This document shows, in pieces, positions 27,751 through 35,819 of a stretch of 64,000 bases of DNA (its first letter is position 1; each line of letters begins with the position of its first letter). Position numbers and translations under genes: made by a program. Location of the stretch: the NCBI RefSeq assembly GCF_034314085.1, contig NZ_JAVIWI010000001.1, positions 2,480,001 through 2,544,000 on the forward strand, given 5' to 3'. Below the pieces are notes generated by a model that did no database searches, was not told where the DNA came from, and saw nothing but the letters and a program-made list of their open reading frames with translations. Source of the stretch: Undibacterium sp. 5I1. Lineage in GTDB: Bacteria; Pseudomonadota; Gammaproteobacteria; Burkholderiales; Burkholderiaceae_D.

Positions 27751-27888
27751 TTACAAACCCTGCACCGTCAACGCCTCGATCTCTGTATCACCGTCATCGA
27801 CCAGCCGCATCCACCCATCAAACTTACCTAGCCCTAGCGAACGCGCCATTGGCAGCAATAAACTCTGTCTGATGCCACTCTAAAACAA
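27751..27888 (-). pseudogene. C-terminal remnant of an unrecognised gene beside the IS66 insertion
   Basis: Minus strand, ending at TAA 27751-27753, reads ...LLLPMARSLGLGKFDG then WMRLVDDGDTEIEALTVQGL, which looks like real protein sequence. Further upstream the coding impression continues in another frame (KESVVLEWHQTEFIAANG), and that frame runs across the IS66 target site once the element is removed. This suggests a short gene with a frameshift, also cut by IS66. Family unknown. Confidence 0.35.
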
Positions 27889-27925
27889 CTGACTCTGTAT
27901 GCGTCCGACAGTCCCACCTAGACGA

Positions 27926-29494
27926 TCAGCAAACAACCGATTTTGCCCGCAGCGGCAACAATTCATCAATACGATTATTTTTACAGGTAGGGAGTTTTTC
28001 CAAAGTTTCTTTAAGCCAGGCAAGCGGTTCGATGTTATTCGCTTTGGCGGTGGCGAGTAGACTTTGAATGGCAGCAGCCCGTTTGCCAGCGCGTTCTGAT
28101 CCGGCAAACAGCCAGTTCTTCTTGCCGATGGCAATAGGACGGATGGCATTCTCGATCGGATTATTATCAATCGGTAGATTGCCACTGGCGGCATAGCGCA
28201 TAATCGCCGGCCAGCGCTTGAAGCTGTAATCGATGGCTTTGGCCAGACTGCTGCCATCCGCCGTCTTTTGACGCGTCAGCAGTAACCACGCATGCATCGC
28301 TTCCAATCTCGGCAAGGCTTGTTCTTGGCGGTACCGTGCGCGTTGTTCAATCGAGTAATCTTTGGCCGCGCTCTCAATGTGATACAGCTCGGCTATTCGG
28401 CCCAGCGCTTCGGCGGCCGTTGGGTGTTGATTGGCCGCATGCAAATCAAAGAATTTACGTCGCGCATGCGCCAGGCAAGCGAGCTCAGTGATGCCCTGAC
28501 CAAACATGGCTTTATAGCCCGCGTAGTCATCGACCATCAGGTGTCCTTGCCAATCGGCGAGGAAAGTGCGCGCATGGCTGCCACTGCGCCCAAGCTGAAA
28601 CTCAAACACGATGATCGGCGGACCTTCGTCGAGACTATTACTTCGATACGCCCACAAGTAAGCGCGTTTGGTTTTACCTTTGCCGGGATCTAATTGTTGC
28701 ACCGGTGTTTCGTCGGCATGCAGGACGCTGCGTTCTTTGAGTAATTCGGTCAATCGATCTACCAGCGGTTGCAAAGCGACCCCGATACGTCCGATCCATT
28801 CAGCCAGCGTCGATCGAGAAATCCCCGCACCATGACGGGCGCTGATTTGTTCGATACGATACAGCGGCAAATGATCTAAGTATTTTTGGATAACGACCCA
28901 CGCATGCAAACCGGGCGCGGCTAGCCCGCCGTCGATGATGGCCGGAGGAATGGCGGCTGCGGTAACCGTTTCGCAAGCGCGGCAGGCGTATTGCGGACGG
29001 ATATGGCGATGCACAAAGAAACGCGCTGGTTCGACATCGAGTTGTTCACTGATATCTTCACTGATCTGCACCAGCACATTGCCACATTGACCGCAGTTGC
29101 ACGATTCTGGTTCGTGCCGATGTTCGATGCGTGGCAATTCTGCCGGCAGTGGCTTGCGCCCGGTTGGTTTCGTTTTTACGCGGGGTGCAGAGGAGAGTTG
29201 CTCCAGTTCGGCCTGCATGGCATTAAGATCGGTTTCTTGTGTCTCATCGAATAAATCCCGTTGCTGTGCAGTGAAGGCTTCGGAGGTGCTGCAAAATTTG
29301 ATCCGCTTGTGGTACGCCAGCTCTAACGTGAGAGCGGCAATTTTAGTGACTTTACGGTGTATTTCTGCATCGTGTTGGGCGATTTTACTAGCATCCTTGT
29401 GCGCTTGTTCTGCCCAGGCGGCAACCTGTATCGCCAACTGTTCTGGTGACGTGGTGTGCGGATTAAACTGAGCGAGTGCGGTAGCGAGATCCAT
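27926..29494 (-). CDS. tnpC: IS66 transposase TnpC
   Basis: The DDE transposase of IS66, 522 aa, that carries out transposition. The N-terminal helical region (residues ~1-110) is followed by a zinc-binding segment (CNCGQCGNVL...CRACETV). The catalytic domain has LHADETPV, where the first Asp lies, HLMVDDYAGYKAMF with the second, and NPIENAIRPIAIGKKNWLFAGS with the Glu. The C-terminal IS66 tail LLATAKANNIEPLAWLKE is present, so the gene is full length. It is separated by 80 bp from tnpB upstream. Confidence 0.95.
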   Translation of the reverse strand: MDLATALAQFNPHTTSPEQLAIQVAAWAEQAHKDASKIAQHDAEIHRKVTKIAALTLELAYHKRIKFCSTSEAFTAQQRDLFDETQETDLNAMQAELEQLSSAPRVKTKPTGRKPLPAELPRIEHRHEPESCNCGQCGNVLVQISEDISEQLDVEPARFFVHRHIRPQYACRACETVTAAAIPPAIIDGGLAAPGLHAWVVIQKYLDHLPLYRIEQISARHGAGISRSTLAEWIGRIGVALQPLVDRLTELLKERSVLHADETPVQQLDPGKGKTKRAYLWAYRSNSLDEGPPIIVFEFQLGRSGSHARTFLADWQGHLMVDDYAGYKAMFGQGITELACLAHARRKFFDLHAANQHPTAAEALGRIAELYHIESAAKDYSIEQRARYRQEQALPRLEAMHAWLLLTRQKTADGSSLAKAIDYSFKRWPAIMRYAASGNLPIDNNPIENAIRPIAIGKKNWLFAGSERAGKRAAAIQSLLATAKANNIEPLAWLKETLEKLPTCKNNRIDELLPLRAKSVVC

Positions 29495-29574
29495 GCTGGA
29501 AGTTTACATAGACTCGCCCATGTTTACAACCAAAAAGAATGGTGTTTCGCTATTTTTTTGAACGTATTAAAGAT

Positions 29575-29913
29575 TCACACTTGCCAGTGCGTTGGTGCCT
29601 GTGCCGTCAGGCGATGCCAGTCGACACCTTTGATGAGCCAATCCCATTGTGCTTGCGTAATCACCCAGCATCGATCATCGTTGCTGGGCCAAACAAACGC
29701 ACCACGGTGTAATCGGCGCTGACAGCACCACACGCCAGTGCCATCCCAGATTAACAGTTTTAATCGTGTTTTAGGACGATTGCAAAATGCATAGGCGGTG
29801 CCATCGCATGGCGTGGTACCTAAACTAGTTTGTATCCATTGCGATAAACTCTCTAGGCCACGGCGCATATCGACTGGTTCAATCACGCAACAAATTTGAC
29901 CTGGTGCGATCAT
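29575..29913 (-). CDS. tnpB: IS66 accessory protein TnpB
   Basis: Small (112 aa) accessory protein of IS66 elements, unrelated to the RNA-guided TnpB nucleases. It has the family start ICCVIEPVDMRRGLESLSQWIQ and the core YAFCNRPKTRLKLLIWDGTGVWC. Its ATG overlaps the tnpA stop codon, so the two are translationally coupled. Required for transposition in studied IS66 members (family knowledge). Confidence 0.95.
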   Translation of the reverse strand: MIAPGQICCVIEPVDMRRGLESLSQWIQTSLGTTPCDGTAYAFCNRPKTRLKLLIWDGTGVWCCQRRLHRGAFVWPSNDDRCWVITQAQWDWLIKGVDWHRLTAQAPTHWQV

Positions 29914-30230
29914 GCTAATTCATTGAATAATCGAGCTAGCCAGGTAATCTGCACATCCGCAGGTAGCACAAGCTGCCATCCAGATCCATGTTGCAAGACG
30001 ATCGGCAGAGTCGATGCTGCTGGCGTGCTGGGTTGAATTACAATCGGAACAGTGATCAGGGGTGCTGTTGCTGGTAACTCCTTTCGGCCACGCATAATCC
30101 AGCCGTTGAATGTGGTGGCATTTAATTTGCGCTCACGACAATACGCTGCTTGCGTCAGCCCTGATGCGCGCCAGGTACTAACATGTTGCAGCCAATCTGC
30201 GCGGATTAGGATGGATTTGATTCTTGACAT
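29910..30230 (-). CDS. tnpA: IS66 accessory protein TnpA
   Basis: First gene of the element, 106 aa. The N-terminal helix-turn-helix-like region (DWLQHVSTWRASGLTQAAYC) is typical of IS66 TnpA and probably binds the element ends. The C-terminal half has the basic/hydrophobic pattern GSGWQLVLPADVQITWLARL. It overlaps tnpB by 4 bp (ATGA). Confidence 0.92.
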   Translation of the reverse strand: MSRIKSILIRADWLQHVSTWRASGLTQAAYCRERKLNATTFNGWIMRGRKELPATAPLITVPIVIQPSTPAASTLPIVLQHGSGWQLVLPADVQITWLARLFNELA

Positions 30231-30318
30231 ACTTTGCTCTCCAAAATGATCCAGTCTGGACAGTGCATGAAATTATTTGCTGTTCATAGATGGTAGCGTT
30301 GGACGCTTACCTGACTCT

Positions 30319-30574
30319 TTTAAAAGCAATGGCGTTCAGCATGTTTTCTGCTACGATAATTAACAAAGGCGTTAGTGAGTAATCAGAATATAGCGACCAA
30401 TGTTGATTAGCTTGTCACTCAAGTATGAGTAATGTTGCGTACGTCTCAAAATTAATATCGATGAAGACGCTAACATCTTCGATTTTTGCAAACATTTTTA
30501 TGTGTTAAAAAAATCACTTTAGCTCAAGTAAAGCTAACTCGCTTGATCAATATCAATTTGACTGAGGTAAGTCC
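30319..30574. other. Intergenic region between IS66 and the HD-GYP gene
   Basis: About 255 bp, AT-rich. Just beyond the IS66 target duplication it may contain the upstream side of the gene fragment interrupted by IS66. A GAGG ribosome-site candidate lies at 30564-30567, relevant to the start of the next gene. Confidence 0.35.
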
Positions 30575-30622
30575 ATATCTTCAAGACGTATCGCCGTTTC
30601 CGACATTGTTATAGGCCAACCG

Positions 30623-31714
30623 TTGCAATGGGACGTTTATGGTGGAGATGGTAGCTTATTACTTCGCAAGGGATTTGTAGTTTCTAATGTGAATCAGGTC
30701 TCGGCACTGATCGAGCGCGGCTTGTTTGCAGATGTGGAAAAATCTGATAAAGCGATACGTGATAAGAGGCAAGCAGAAAAACAAATAGAACTGCCCTCCG
30801 TCGTGCGGATGATTAATACATCTCGCACCGAACTACGCAGAATTTCTTACAACATAGCCAGCGAACCCAACGCACAAGAGCAATTTCTCGCGCTAGGAAA
30901 ACAGGTCGCAACGGCTGTATCAATGAATCAAGAAGTGGCTCTCGGCTGTATCTTACTTAATCAAGACGATACCTATGCGACTAGGCATTGCGTTGATACA
31001 GCCGTAGTGGCTATCCTTGTTGCCCGAGCATTAAAAAAACCACCTGAAGAAATAATTAGGCTCACCGCGGCGGCATTAACTATGAACCTCAGCATGCTCA
31101 GACAGCAAGAAAAACTACAAGGAAAGAATGAGAGCCTGACACCTGAAGAACAAGATTTTATCCAACAACATCCCGAAGCTACGGTAAGACAATTGCGCAG
31201 CGCGGGCATTAATGACGAGGACTGGCTCTACTGGATTTTATATCATCATGAAAATGAAGATGGCAGTGGCTATCCTGGGAAAAAATCGGCCAATGATATT
31301 CCCCTTAATGCAAAAATCATTTCGATCGCTGATAGATATGGTGCCAGGGTATTTTCCCGCAGCTATCGCAAATCTTTACTACCAAATGCTGCTTTGCGCG
31401 ATATTCTGATAGAAGGTAAAGGCAAAATTGATATAGCGCTAGTAACGGCTTTCATACGTGAGCTTGGTACCTATCCAATTGGCACTTTCGTGCGATTGGA
31501 AAATGGAGAAATCGGAGTAGTTACTGGCCGAGGGAGTAGCACAACAACGCCTTATGTGCATGCATTAATTGGGCCTCGCGGTGCTCCCCTATCCGTTCCT
31601 GGGAGGCGGGACACTCAACATAGTTTGCAATCGATCAGAGAAGTGCTACACCGTGACCAGGTTCCGATTCGATTTACTATGCGCCATCTATGGGGCGATA
31701 TTGCAAGTATGTAA
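30623..31714 (+). CDS. Degenerate HD-GYP domain protein
   Basis: HD-GYP proteins hydrolyse cyclic di-GMP. This one keeps the first metal His (RHCVDTAVV, His122), the HP motif (183-184) and HHENEDGSGYP (208-218), but where LHDIG is expected it reads LTMNLSM, so the HD dyad is Met-Asn (154-155). Catalysis is doubtful, and a binding or scaffold role is more likely. The start is uncertain. The only standard start is TTG at 30623, but the frame stays open upstream and reads RRIAVSDIVIGQP before LQWDVY, like the N-terminus of relatives. A GAGG site sits 7 nt before an in-frame ATA at 30575. It is followed by a twin-receiver gene. Confidence 0.85.
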   Translation: MQWDVYGGDGSLLLRKGFVVSNVNQVSALIERGLFADVEKSDKAIRDKRQAEKQIELPSVVRMINTSRTELRRISYNIASEPNAQEQFLALGKQVATAVSMNQEVALGCILLNQDDTYATRHCVDTAVVAILVARALKKPPEEIIRLTAAALTMNLSMLRQQEKLQGKNESLTPEEQDFIQQHPEATVRQLRSAGINDEDWLYWILYHHENEDGSGYPGKKSANDIPLNAKIISIADRYGARVFSRSYRKSLLPNAALRDILIEGKGKIDIALVTAFIRELGTYPIGTFVRLENGEIGVVTGRGSSTTTPYVHALIGPRGAPLSVPGRRDTQHSLQSIREVLHRDQVPIRFTMRHLWGDIASM

Positions 31715-31826
31715 TTTTTGGAAAACTACTCAGATAACGCGTTTGCTATATGCTGACCACGCCAATTAATATCACCACTGCCATGTCAAATATGATGTGC
31801 GCTTAACTTTATTGCGATCATCTGCT

Positions 31827-32657
31827 ATGAACGATTATTCCTGCACCACTGAAAACTCAAGCGACACCTACCGCTTAGACGATACAAATATAGAAGCTCA
31901 CAGTAGTCTGATTTACGTGTTTGGTGCTGATAAAGAGGCCTCTCAGCAATTAACACTATCCTTAGCTATTTATAACCACGAGGTCATTGACTTTAGCGAC
32001 TTGGACGAATTACGCGCGGCGGTGCTCATTCGTACTCCACATGCTTTAGTACTCGATATTGATTCGAACAAAGGACAGGAATCCAAGCTAGCTTTTGCAA
32101 ACTCTGCTCTGACCTCATTCCCTGTAATCTACATCTCCGGCAAAGATAACTTTACCGAGCGTCTCGCAGCCGTCAGAGAAGGCGCTGTTGGATACTTCAT
32201 CAAACCTCTGGATATTGAGGCATTGAGTACAAGATTAGACGAAAAAATTGCAAAAAATGAGGTTATGGCATATCGGATTCTTGTCGTTGATGATGATGAA
32301 ATCCTAGCTGAATACTACGAAGCCGTATTGAGCAGTGCTGGGATGCACGTGAAGTCAATTTATGATCCATCGTCAATACTCGATGCAATCAAAAAGTTCA
32401 AACCTGAGTTGATTATCACAGATCTGAACATGCCAACGTGTACAGGCATAGAGATGTCAAAAATCATCCGTCAGAACAATCGTTTTGTAGACATACCAAT
32501 TGTATTTCTATCCTCAGAAACCGAGCGTGAGAAGCAAATAAGTGCTATTGCGACCGGTGCCGATGATTTTTTAAACAAACCAATTAATCCTGAAGATCTG
32601 ATTTCCGCGGTAGCCAACCGCGCAGAGCGCTATCGAAGCCTACGAAATAGGCATTAA
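31827..32657 (+). CDS. Response regulator with two receiver domains
   Basis: Two CheY-like receiver domains in tandem and no output domain, 276 aa. REC1 (about 27-140) has phosphoacceptor candidate Asp77 in LVLDID and Lys in GYFIKPLD, but its N-terminal acidic pair is reduced to a single Asp (VFGADKE). REC2 (about 149-272) is canonical, with ILVVDDDE, Asp199 in IITDLNMP and Lys in DFLNKPIN. REC1 may therefore be weakly or not phosphorylated. The start at 31827 is chosen because the preceding residues are not part of the domain. The HD-GYP gene just upstream may be functionally linked. No histidine kinase is nearby. Confidence 0.9.
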   Translation: MNDYSCTTENSSDTYRLDDTNIEAHSSLIYVFGADKEASQQLTLSLAIYNHEVIDFSDLDELRAAVLIRTPHALVLDIDSNKGQESKLAFANSALTSFPVIYISGKDNFTERLAAVREGAVGYFIKPLDIEALSTRLDEKIAKNEVMAYRILVVDDDEILAEYYEAVLSSAGMHVKSIYDPSSILDAIKKFKPELIITDLNMPTCTGIEMSKIIRQNNRFVDIPIVFLSSETEREKQISAIATGADDFLNKPINPEDLISAVANRAERYRSLRNRH

Positions 32658-32666
32658 GAAATTGCC

Positions 32667-33122
32667 TTAAGCAATCGGCAAGCTACTGACTGGCTTAATC
32701 TCTTCCATACAAATCATGGAGCGCAAAGATGCAACGCCCGGTACTTGCATCAATCTGTCGGTTAAAAACTGCGACAGGCTTTTCAGGTCTGGGGCGACGA
32801 CTTTCAAAATGTAATCAAAATCGCCCGTAATCGTATGGCATTCAATAATGTCAGGGAAGGCCATGATATTGCGCTCGACCTCACGCACATTGCGAAACTG
32901 CTCCCTGTCCAGCGACAAACTCACAAACGCGATCACACCCAAACCGATTGCCTCAGCAGAAACCTGGGCGACATAACCGCGAATCACGCGTTTTTCCTCT
33001 AATGCCCGTACCCGTCGCAGGGTCTGCGGGGCGGATAAATGGATGTTCTCTGCCAACTGCAAATTGCTCATCCGGCCATCGTCCTGCAGATGTTTCAAAA
33101 TACTGCGATCATAGTTATCCAC
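32667..33122 (-). CDS. Lrp/AsnC family transcriptional regulator
   Basis: DNA-binding regulator responding to an amino acid. The 151-aa protein has the N-terminal helix-turn-helix (LKHLQDDGRMSNLQLAENIHLSAPQTLRRVRALEEKRVI) and the C-terminal RAM ligand domain (VIAFVSLSLDREQ, ITGDFDYILKVVAPDLKSLSQFL). It is divergent from the ornithine cyclodeaminase gene across a 245-bp AT-rich gap, so it is a good candidate local regulator of arginine/ornithine breakdown, probably with arginine or ornithine as signal. It ends ten bases from the convergent regulator gene on its left. Confidence 0.92.
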   Translation of the reverse strand: MDNYDRSILKHLQDDGRMSNLQLAENIHLSAPQTLRRVRALEEKRVIRGYVAQVSAEAIGLGVIAFVSLSLDREQFRNVREVERNIMAFPDIIECHTITGDFDYILKVVAPDLKSLSQFLTDRLMQVPGVASLRSMICMEEIKPVSSLPIA

Positions 33123-33367
33123 GCCATCTCCTAAAATTTAAATATTTTATGTATTTAGTATATTACGAAATATAAATGCCGAATTGAGACTTAATAGAAA
33201 TTATATTTCATTAATAGCGTTTTATTTATCGCATTTAGAAATCTAATTTCCAGCCGAAACCGCTACAATTTATAGCAGAACAAAAGCAATATCGGCGCCA
33301 TTGGCGGCAAACATTTCAGCAATATTCAATACCAATTAGCAAGACCAAAAAATCAACGGAGATCACC

Positions 33368-34432
33368 ATGGTTACCTTCATCGGTACACAGGAAATGCAA
33401 ACCCATTTGAAAAAAGTCAGTGTAGAAGACGCGATTGCGCGTTTAGCTGACATGATCAAGGAGGACTATTTACGCTGGAGCCAGTTTGACAAATGCGCCC
33501 GCGTCGCCAGCCACTCAGATGTAGGCGTTATTGAATTAATGCCGATTTCCGACGGCAAGCAATATTCATTTAAATACGTGAATGGTCATCCAAAAAATAC
33601 TCAAGAGGGTTTGCTAACAGTTACCGCTTTTGGTTTGCTAGCCGATGTCGATACTGGTTATCCTAAGTTGTTGTCCGAATTAACATTGACTACCGCGATC
33701 CGTACAGCGGCGACCTCGGTATTAGCAGCCAAATACATGGCGCGCCCAGTCAGCCGCAGCATGGCCTTGATCGGTAATGGCGCACAAAGCGAATTCCAAG
33801 CGATCGCTTTCCATTGCATCTTGGGCATACAGGAATTGCGTGTCTACGACGTAGACCCGGCAGCGACTGACAAACTCATCAACAATCTGCGCGCCTATCC
33901 TAATTTGCGTATCATTCGGGCTGCATCGACAGCAGAAGCAGTCAAAGGCGCAGACATCATTACTACCGTGACCGCAGACAAAACCAATGCATTGATTTTA
34001 CTGCCGGAAATGATCAGCGAAGGCACTCACATTAATGCCGTTGGCGGCGATTGCCCGGGCAAGACTGAATTACATGGTGATATTTTGAAAAACGCCAACG
34101 TCGTCGTGGAGTACGAACCTCAATCCCGCATCGAAGGTGAGCTGCAACAAATGCCAGCTGATTTCGCGGTAACCGAGTTGTGGCAGATTCTGGAAGGCCA
34201 GATTGCTGGTCGCCATAATGAAAAGCAAGTGACTGTATTTGACTCTGTCGGTTTTGCGTTAGAAGATTTTTCTGCCATGCGTTACCTAGAAAAATATGTG
34301 GTGCAAAAGGACACGCGGATTTTGGATTTAATCCCAGAACTGCTGAACCCAAAAGACTTGTTCGGGATGGCTGTGACACCAGTTGCACAACAGCGCGCCA
34401 TGGCAGAAAATGTCGTGTCGATCAGTGCCTAA
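33368..34432 (+). CDS. Ornithine cyclodeaminase
   Basis: Converts L-ornithine to L-proline with release of ammonia, NAD-dependent, in the cytosol. The 354-aa protein of the ornithine cyclodeaminase/mu-crystallin family begins with a substrate domain (RWSQFDKCARVASHSDVGVIELMP, TVTAFGLLADVDTGYPKLLSELTLTTAIRTAATSVLA). The Rossmann part has ALIGNGAQSEFQAIAFHCILGI and a late INAVGGDCPGKTEL where the catalytic Asp of the family sits. It precedes the arginase gene by 126 bp in the same direction; together they run arginine -> ornithine -> proline. The divergent Lrp-type regulator probably controls them. Confidence 0.93.
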   Translation: MVTFIGTQEMQTHLKKVSVEDAIARLADMIKEDYLRWSQFDKCARVASHSDVGVIELMPISDGKQYSFKYVNGHPKNTQEGLLTVTAFGLLADVDTGYPKLLSELTLTTAIRTAATSVLAAKYMARPVSRSMALIGNGAQSEFQAIAFHCILGIQELRVYDVDPAATDKLINNLRAYPNLRIIRAASTAEAVKGADIITTVTADKTNALILLPEMISEGTHINAVGGDCPGKTELHGDILKNANVVVEYEPQSRIEGELQQMPADFAVTELWQILEGQIAGRHNEKQVTVFDSVGFALEDFSAMRYLEKYVVQKDTRILDLIPELLNPKDLFGMAVTPVAQQRAMAENVVSISA

Positions 34433-34558
34433 GTTAGTGCTTAAGTCAGTGCCTGATATCAGTCATTACCGCTGATCAGGTCTTGCTGAAGTACATGGCA
34501 GATGCACTAAATACGATTCACTAATTTATATTAAATCAAACCACTCAAACTCAAACGA

Positions 34559-35470
34559 ATGAAAACTATTTCCTTAATTGGTGCTCCGACAGATGTCGGA
34601 GCAAGCGTCAAAGGTGCTGGCATGGGGCCAGACGCGCTGCGCGTTGCAGGCTTGGTAGAAGCGTTGGAGGCGCGCCAATTAAAGGTAATTGATCACGGCA
34701 ATTTGCATGGGCCAGCCAATCCCTGGCAGGCACCAGTCAACGGATTACGTCATTTGAAAGAAGCGATTGACTGGAATCAGGCAGTCTATGACGCAGTCAG
34801 CCAAGCATTGACTGATGGTCAGATGCCCATGATGTTGGGCGGTGATCATTGCCTTGCCATCGGCTCCATCAGTGCGATTGCCAATCATTGCAAAAAGAAT
34901 GGAAAAAAATTACGGGTATTGTGGTTTGATGCCCATGCCGACAGCAATCTCTCTACCATCAGCCCAACAGGAAATATCCACGGCATGCCAGTCGCATGCC
35001 TGATGGGGCATGGCCCAGAATCGCTGACGCACTATGCAGATCACTCACCAGCAATGAGTCCTGACGAAATCCGCTTAATCGGTATCCGTAGCGTTGATGC
35101 AGGTGAGAAAAAATTCATTCACGAGATGGGCATGCAAGTGTTTGACATGCGCTATATCGATGAGCATGGCATGCGCAGCGTGATGAAAAGTGCGCTGGAA
35201 GGATTGGATGACAACACGCATTTGCACGTCAGTTTCGACATGGATTGCTTAGATCCAGATATCGCCCCAGGCGTAGGAACAGCCGTATTAGGCGGCCCGA
35301 CTTACCGCGAAGCCCAGCTCTGTATGGAAATGATCGCAGACAGCGGTCGCCTCGCGTCACTCGATTTAGTAGAACTCAATCCGGCACTCGATATCCGCAA
35401 TCAAACTGCAGTTCTGGCGGTAGATTTGATTGAGAGTTTGTTTGGCAAATCGACTTTAGTACGAATGTAG
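34559..35470 (+). CDS. rocF: Arginase
   Basis: Manganese enzyme that splits L-arginine into ornithine and urea. The 303-aa protein has the binuclear manganese motifs in order: GGDHCLAIGS, WFDAHADSN and SFDMDCLDPDIAPG, plus the late LDLVELNP. The start MKTISLIGAPTDVGASVKGAG is typical. It is placed after ornithine cyclodeaminase, which uses its product. No urease genes are in the window. The ATG at 34559 is the only good start, though no strong ribosome site precedes it. A strong hairpin terminator follows about 80 bp after the stop. Confidence 0.94.
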   Translation: MKTISLIGAPTDVGASVKGAGMGPDALRVAGLVEALEARQLKVIDHGNLHGPANPWQAPVNGLRHLKEAIDWNQAVYDAVSQALTDGQMPMMLGGDHCLAIGSISAIANHCKKNGKKLRVLWFDAHADSNLSTISPTGNIHGMPVACLMGHGPESLTHYADHSPAMSPDEIRLIGIRSVDAGEKKFIHEMGMQVFDMRYIDEHGMRSVMKSALEGLDDNTHLHVSFDMDCLDPDIAPGVGTAVLGGPTYREAQLCMEMIADSGRLASLDLVELNPALDIRNQTAVLAVDLIESLFGKSTLVRM

Positions 35471-35550
35471 TCTGTGTGTAATTAGCTAAGTAAAACCTTG
35501 AGATTAGCGGTGAAGTCCTAAAATTAATAGAAAACCTTTATAAAGAAGCA

Positions 35551-35593
35551 AAATACAGAAGCCACACAAAACATCGTGTGGCTTCTGTATTTT
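35551..35593 (+). terminator. Rho-independent terminator after arginase
   Basis: 17-bp perfect stem AAATACAGAAGCCACAC / GTGTGGCTTCTGTATTT, 8-nt loop, followed by further Ts. The A-run on the left makes it usable from both sides. Confidence 0.9.
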
Positions 35594-35616
35594 ATAAACG
35601 AACGCAAGTAGATTTT

Positions 35617-35736
35617 GGGCTTGTGCAAAATTGTCGCGGCAAAGCGTAACCACGACCATAGTAATTTACTACCTTAATATCTCAGTTTCTAAGATACGAC
35701 GCTGCAACGCAGCTGGGTCGGTTTTGCGTAAGTCCT
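35617..35736. repeat. GGACTTACGCAAAA-ended small element, copy A
   Basis: 120 bp between an end reading GGGCTTGTGCAAAATT and the inverse end GGTTTTGCGTAAGTCC. Its interior (gcaaagcg...atagtaattta) matches the copy at 46979, and its right end matches the copy at 53344. No coding capacity, so it resembles a MITE. Confidence 0.6.
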
Positions 35737-35819
35737 GAGAATTATTATTTGCGCCACAGAAACACTGCATAAATCGTCTGGCGTGTAGAAACAAAGATGT
35801 TTTGGCGTTATGCTTCGTC

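Larger units (their letters stand above)
27897..30310 (-). mobile_element. IS66 family insertion sequence, complete
   Basis: 2414 bp with imperfect ~22-bp terminal inverted repeats (left GTATGCGTCCGACAGT, right reverse complement GTAAGCGTCCAACGCT), the GTAAGCG-type ends of IS66. The 8-bp direct repeat CTGACTCT flanks it at 27889-27896 and 30311-30318, the target duplication length of this family. All three genes, tnpA-tnpB-tnpC, are intact on the minus strand. The perfect duplication suggests a fairly recent insertion. Confidence 0.95.

Noticed and set aside
27633..27872. 79-codon plus-strand frame after the dehydrogenase terminator
   Set aside because: Starts inside the terminator, reads through a 9-bp tandem repeat, and lies opposite a more protein-like minus-strand frame.
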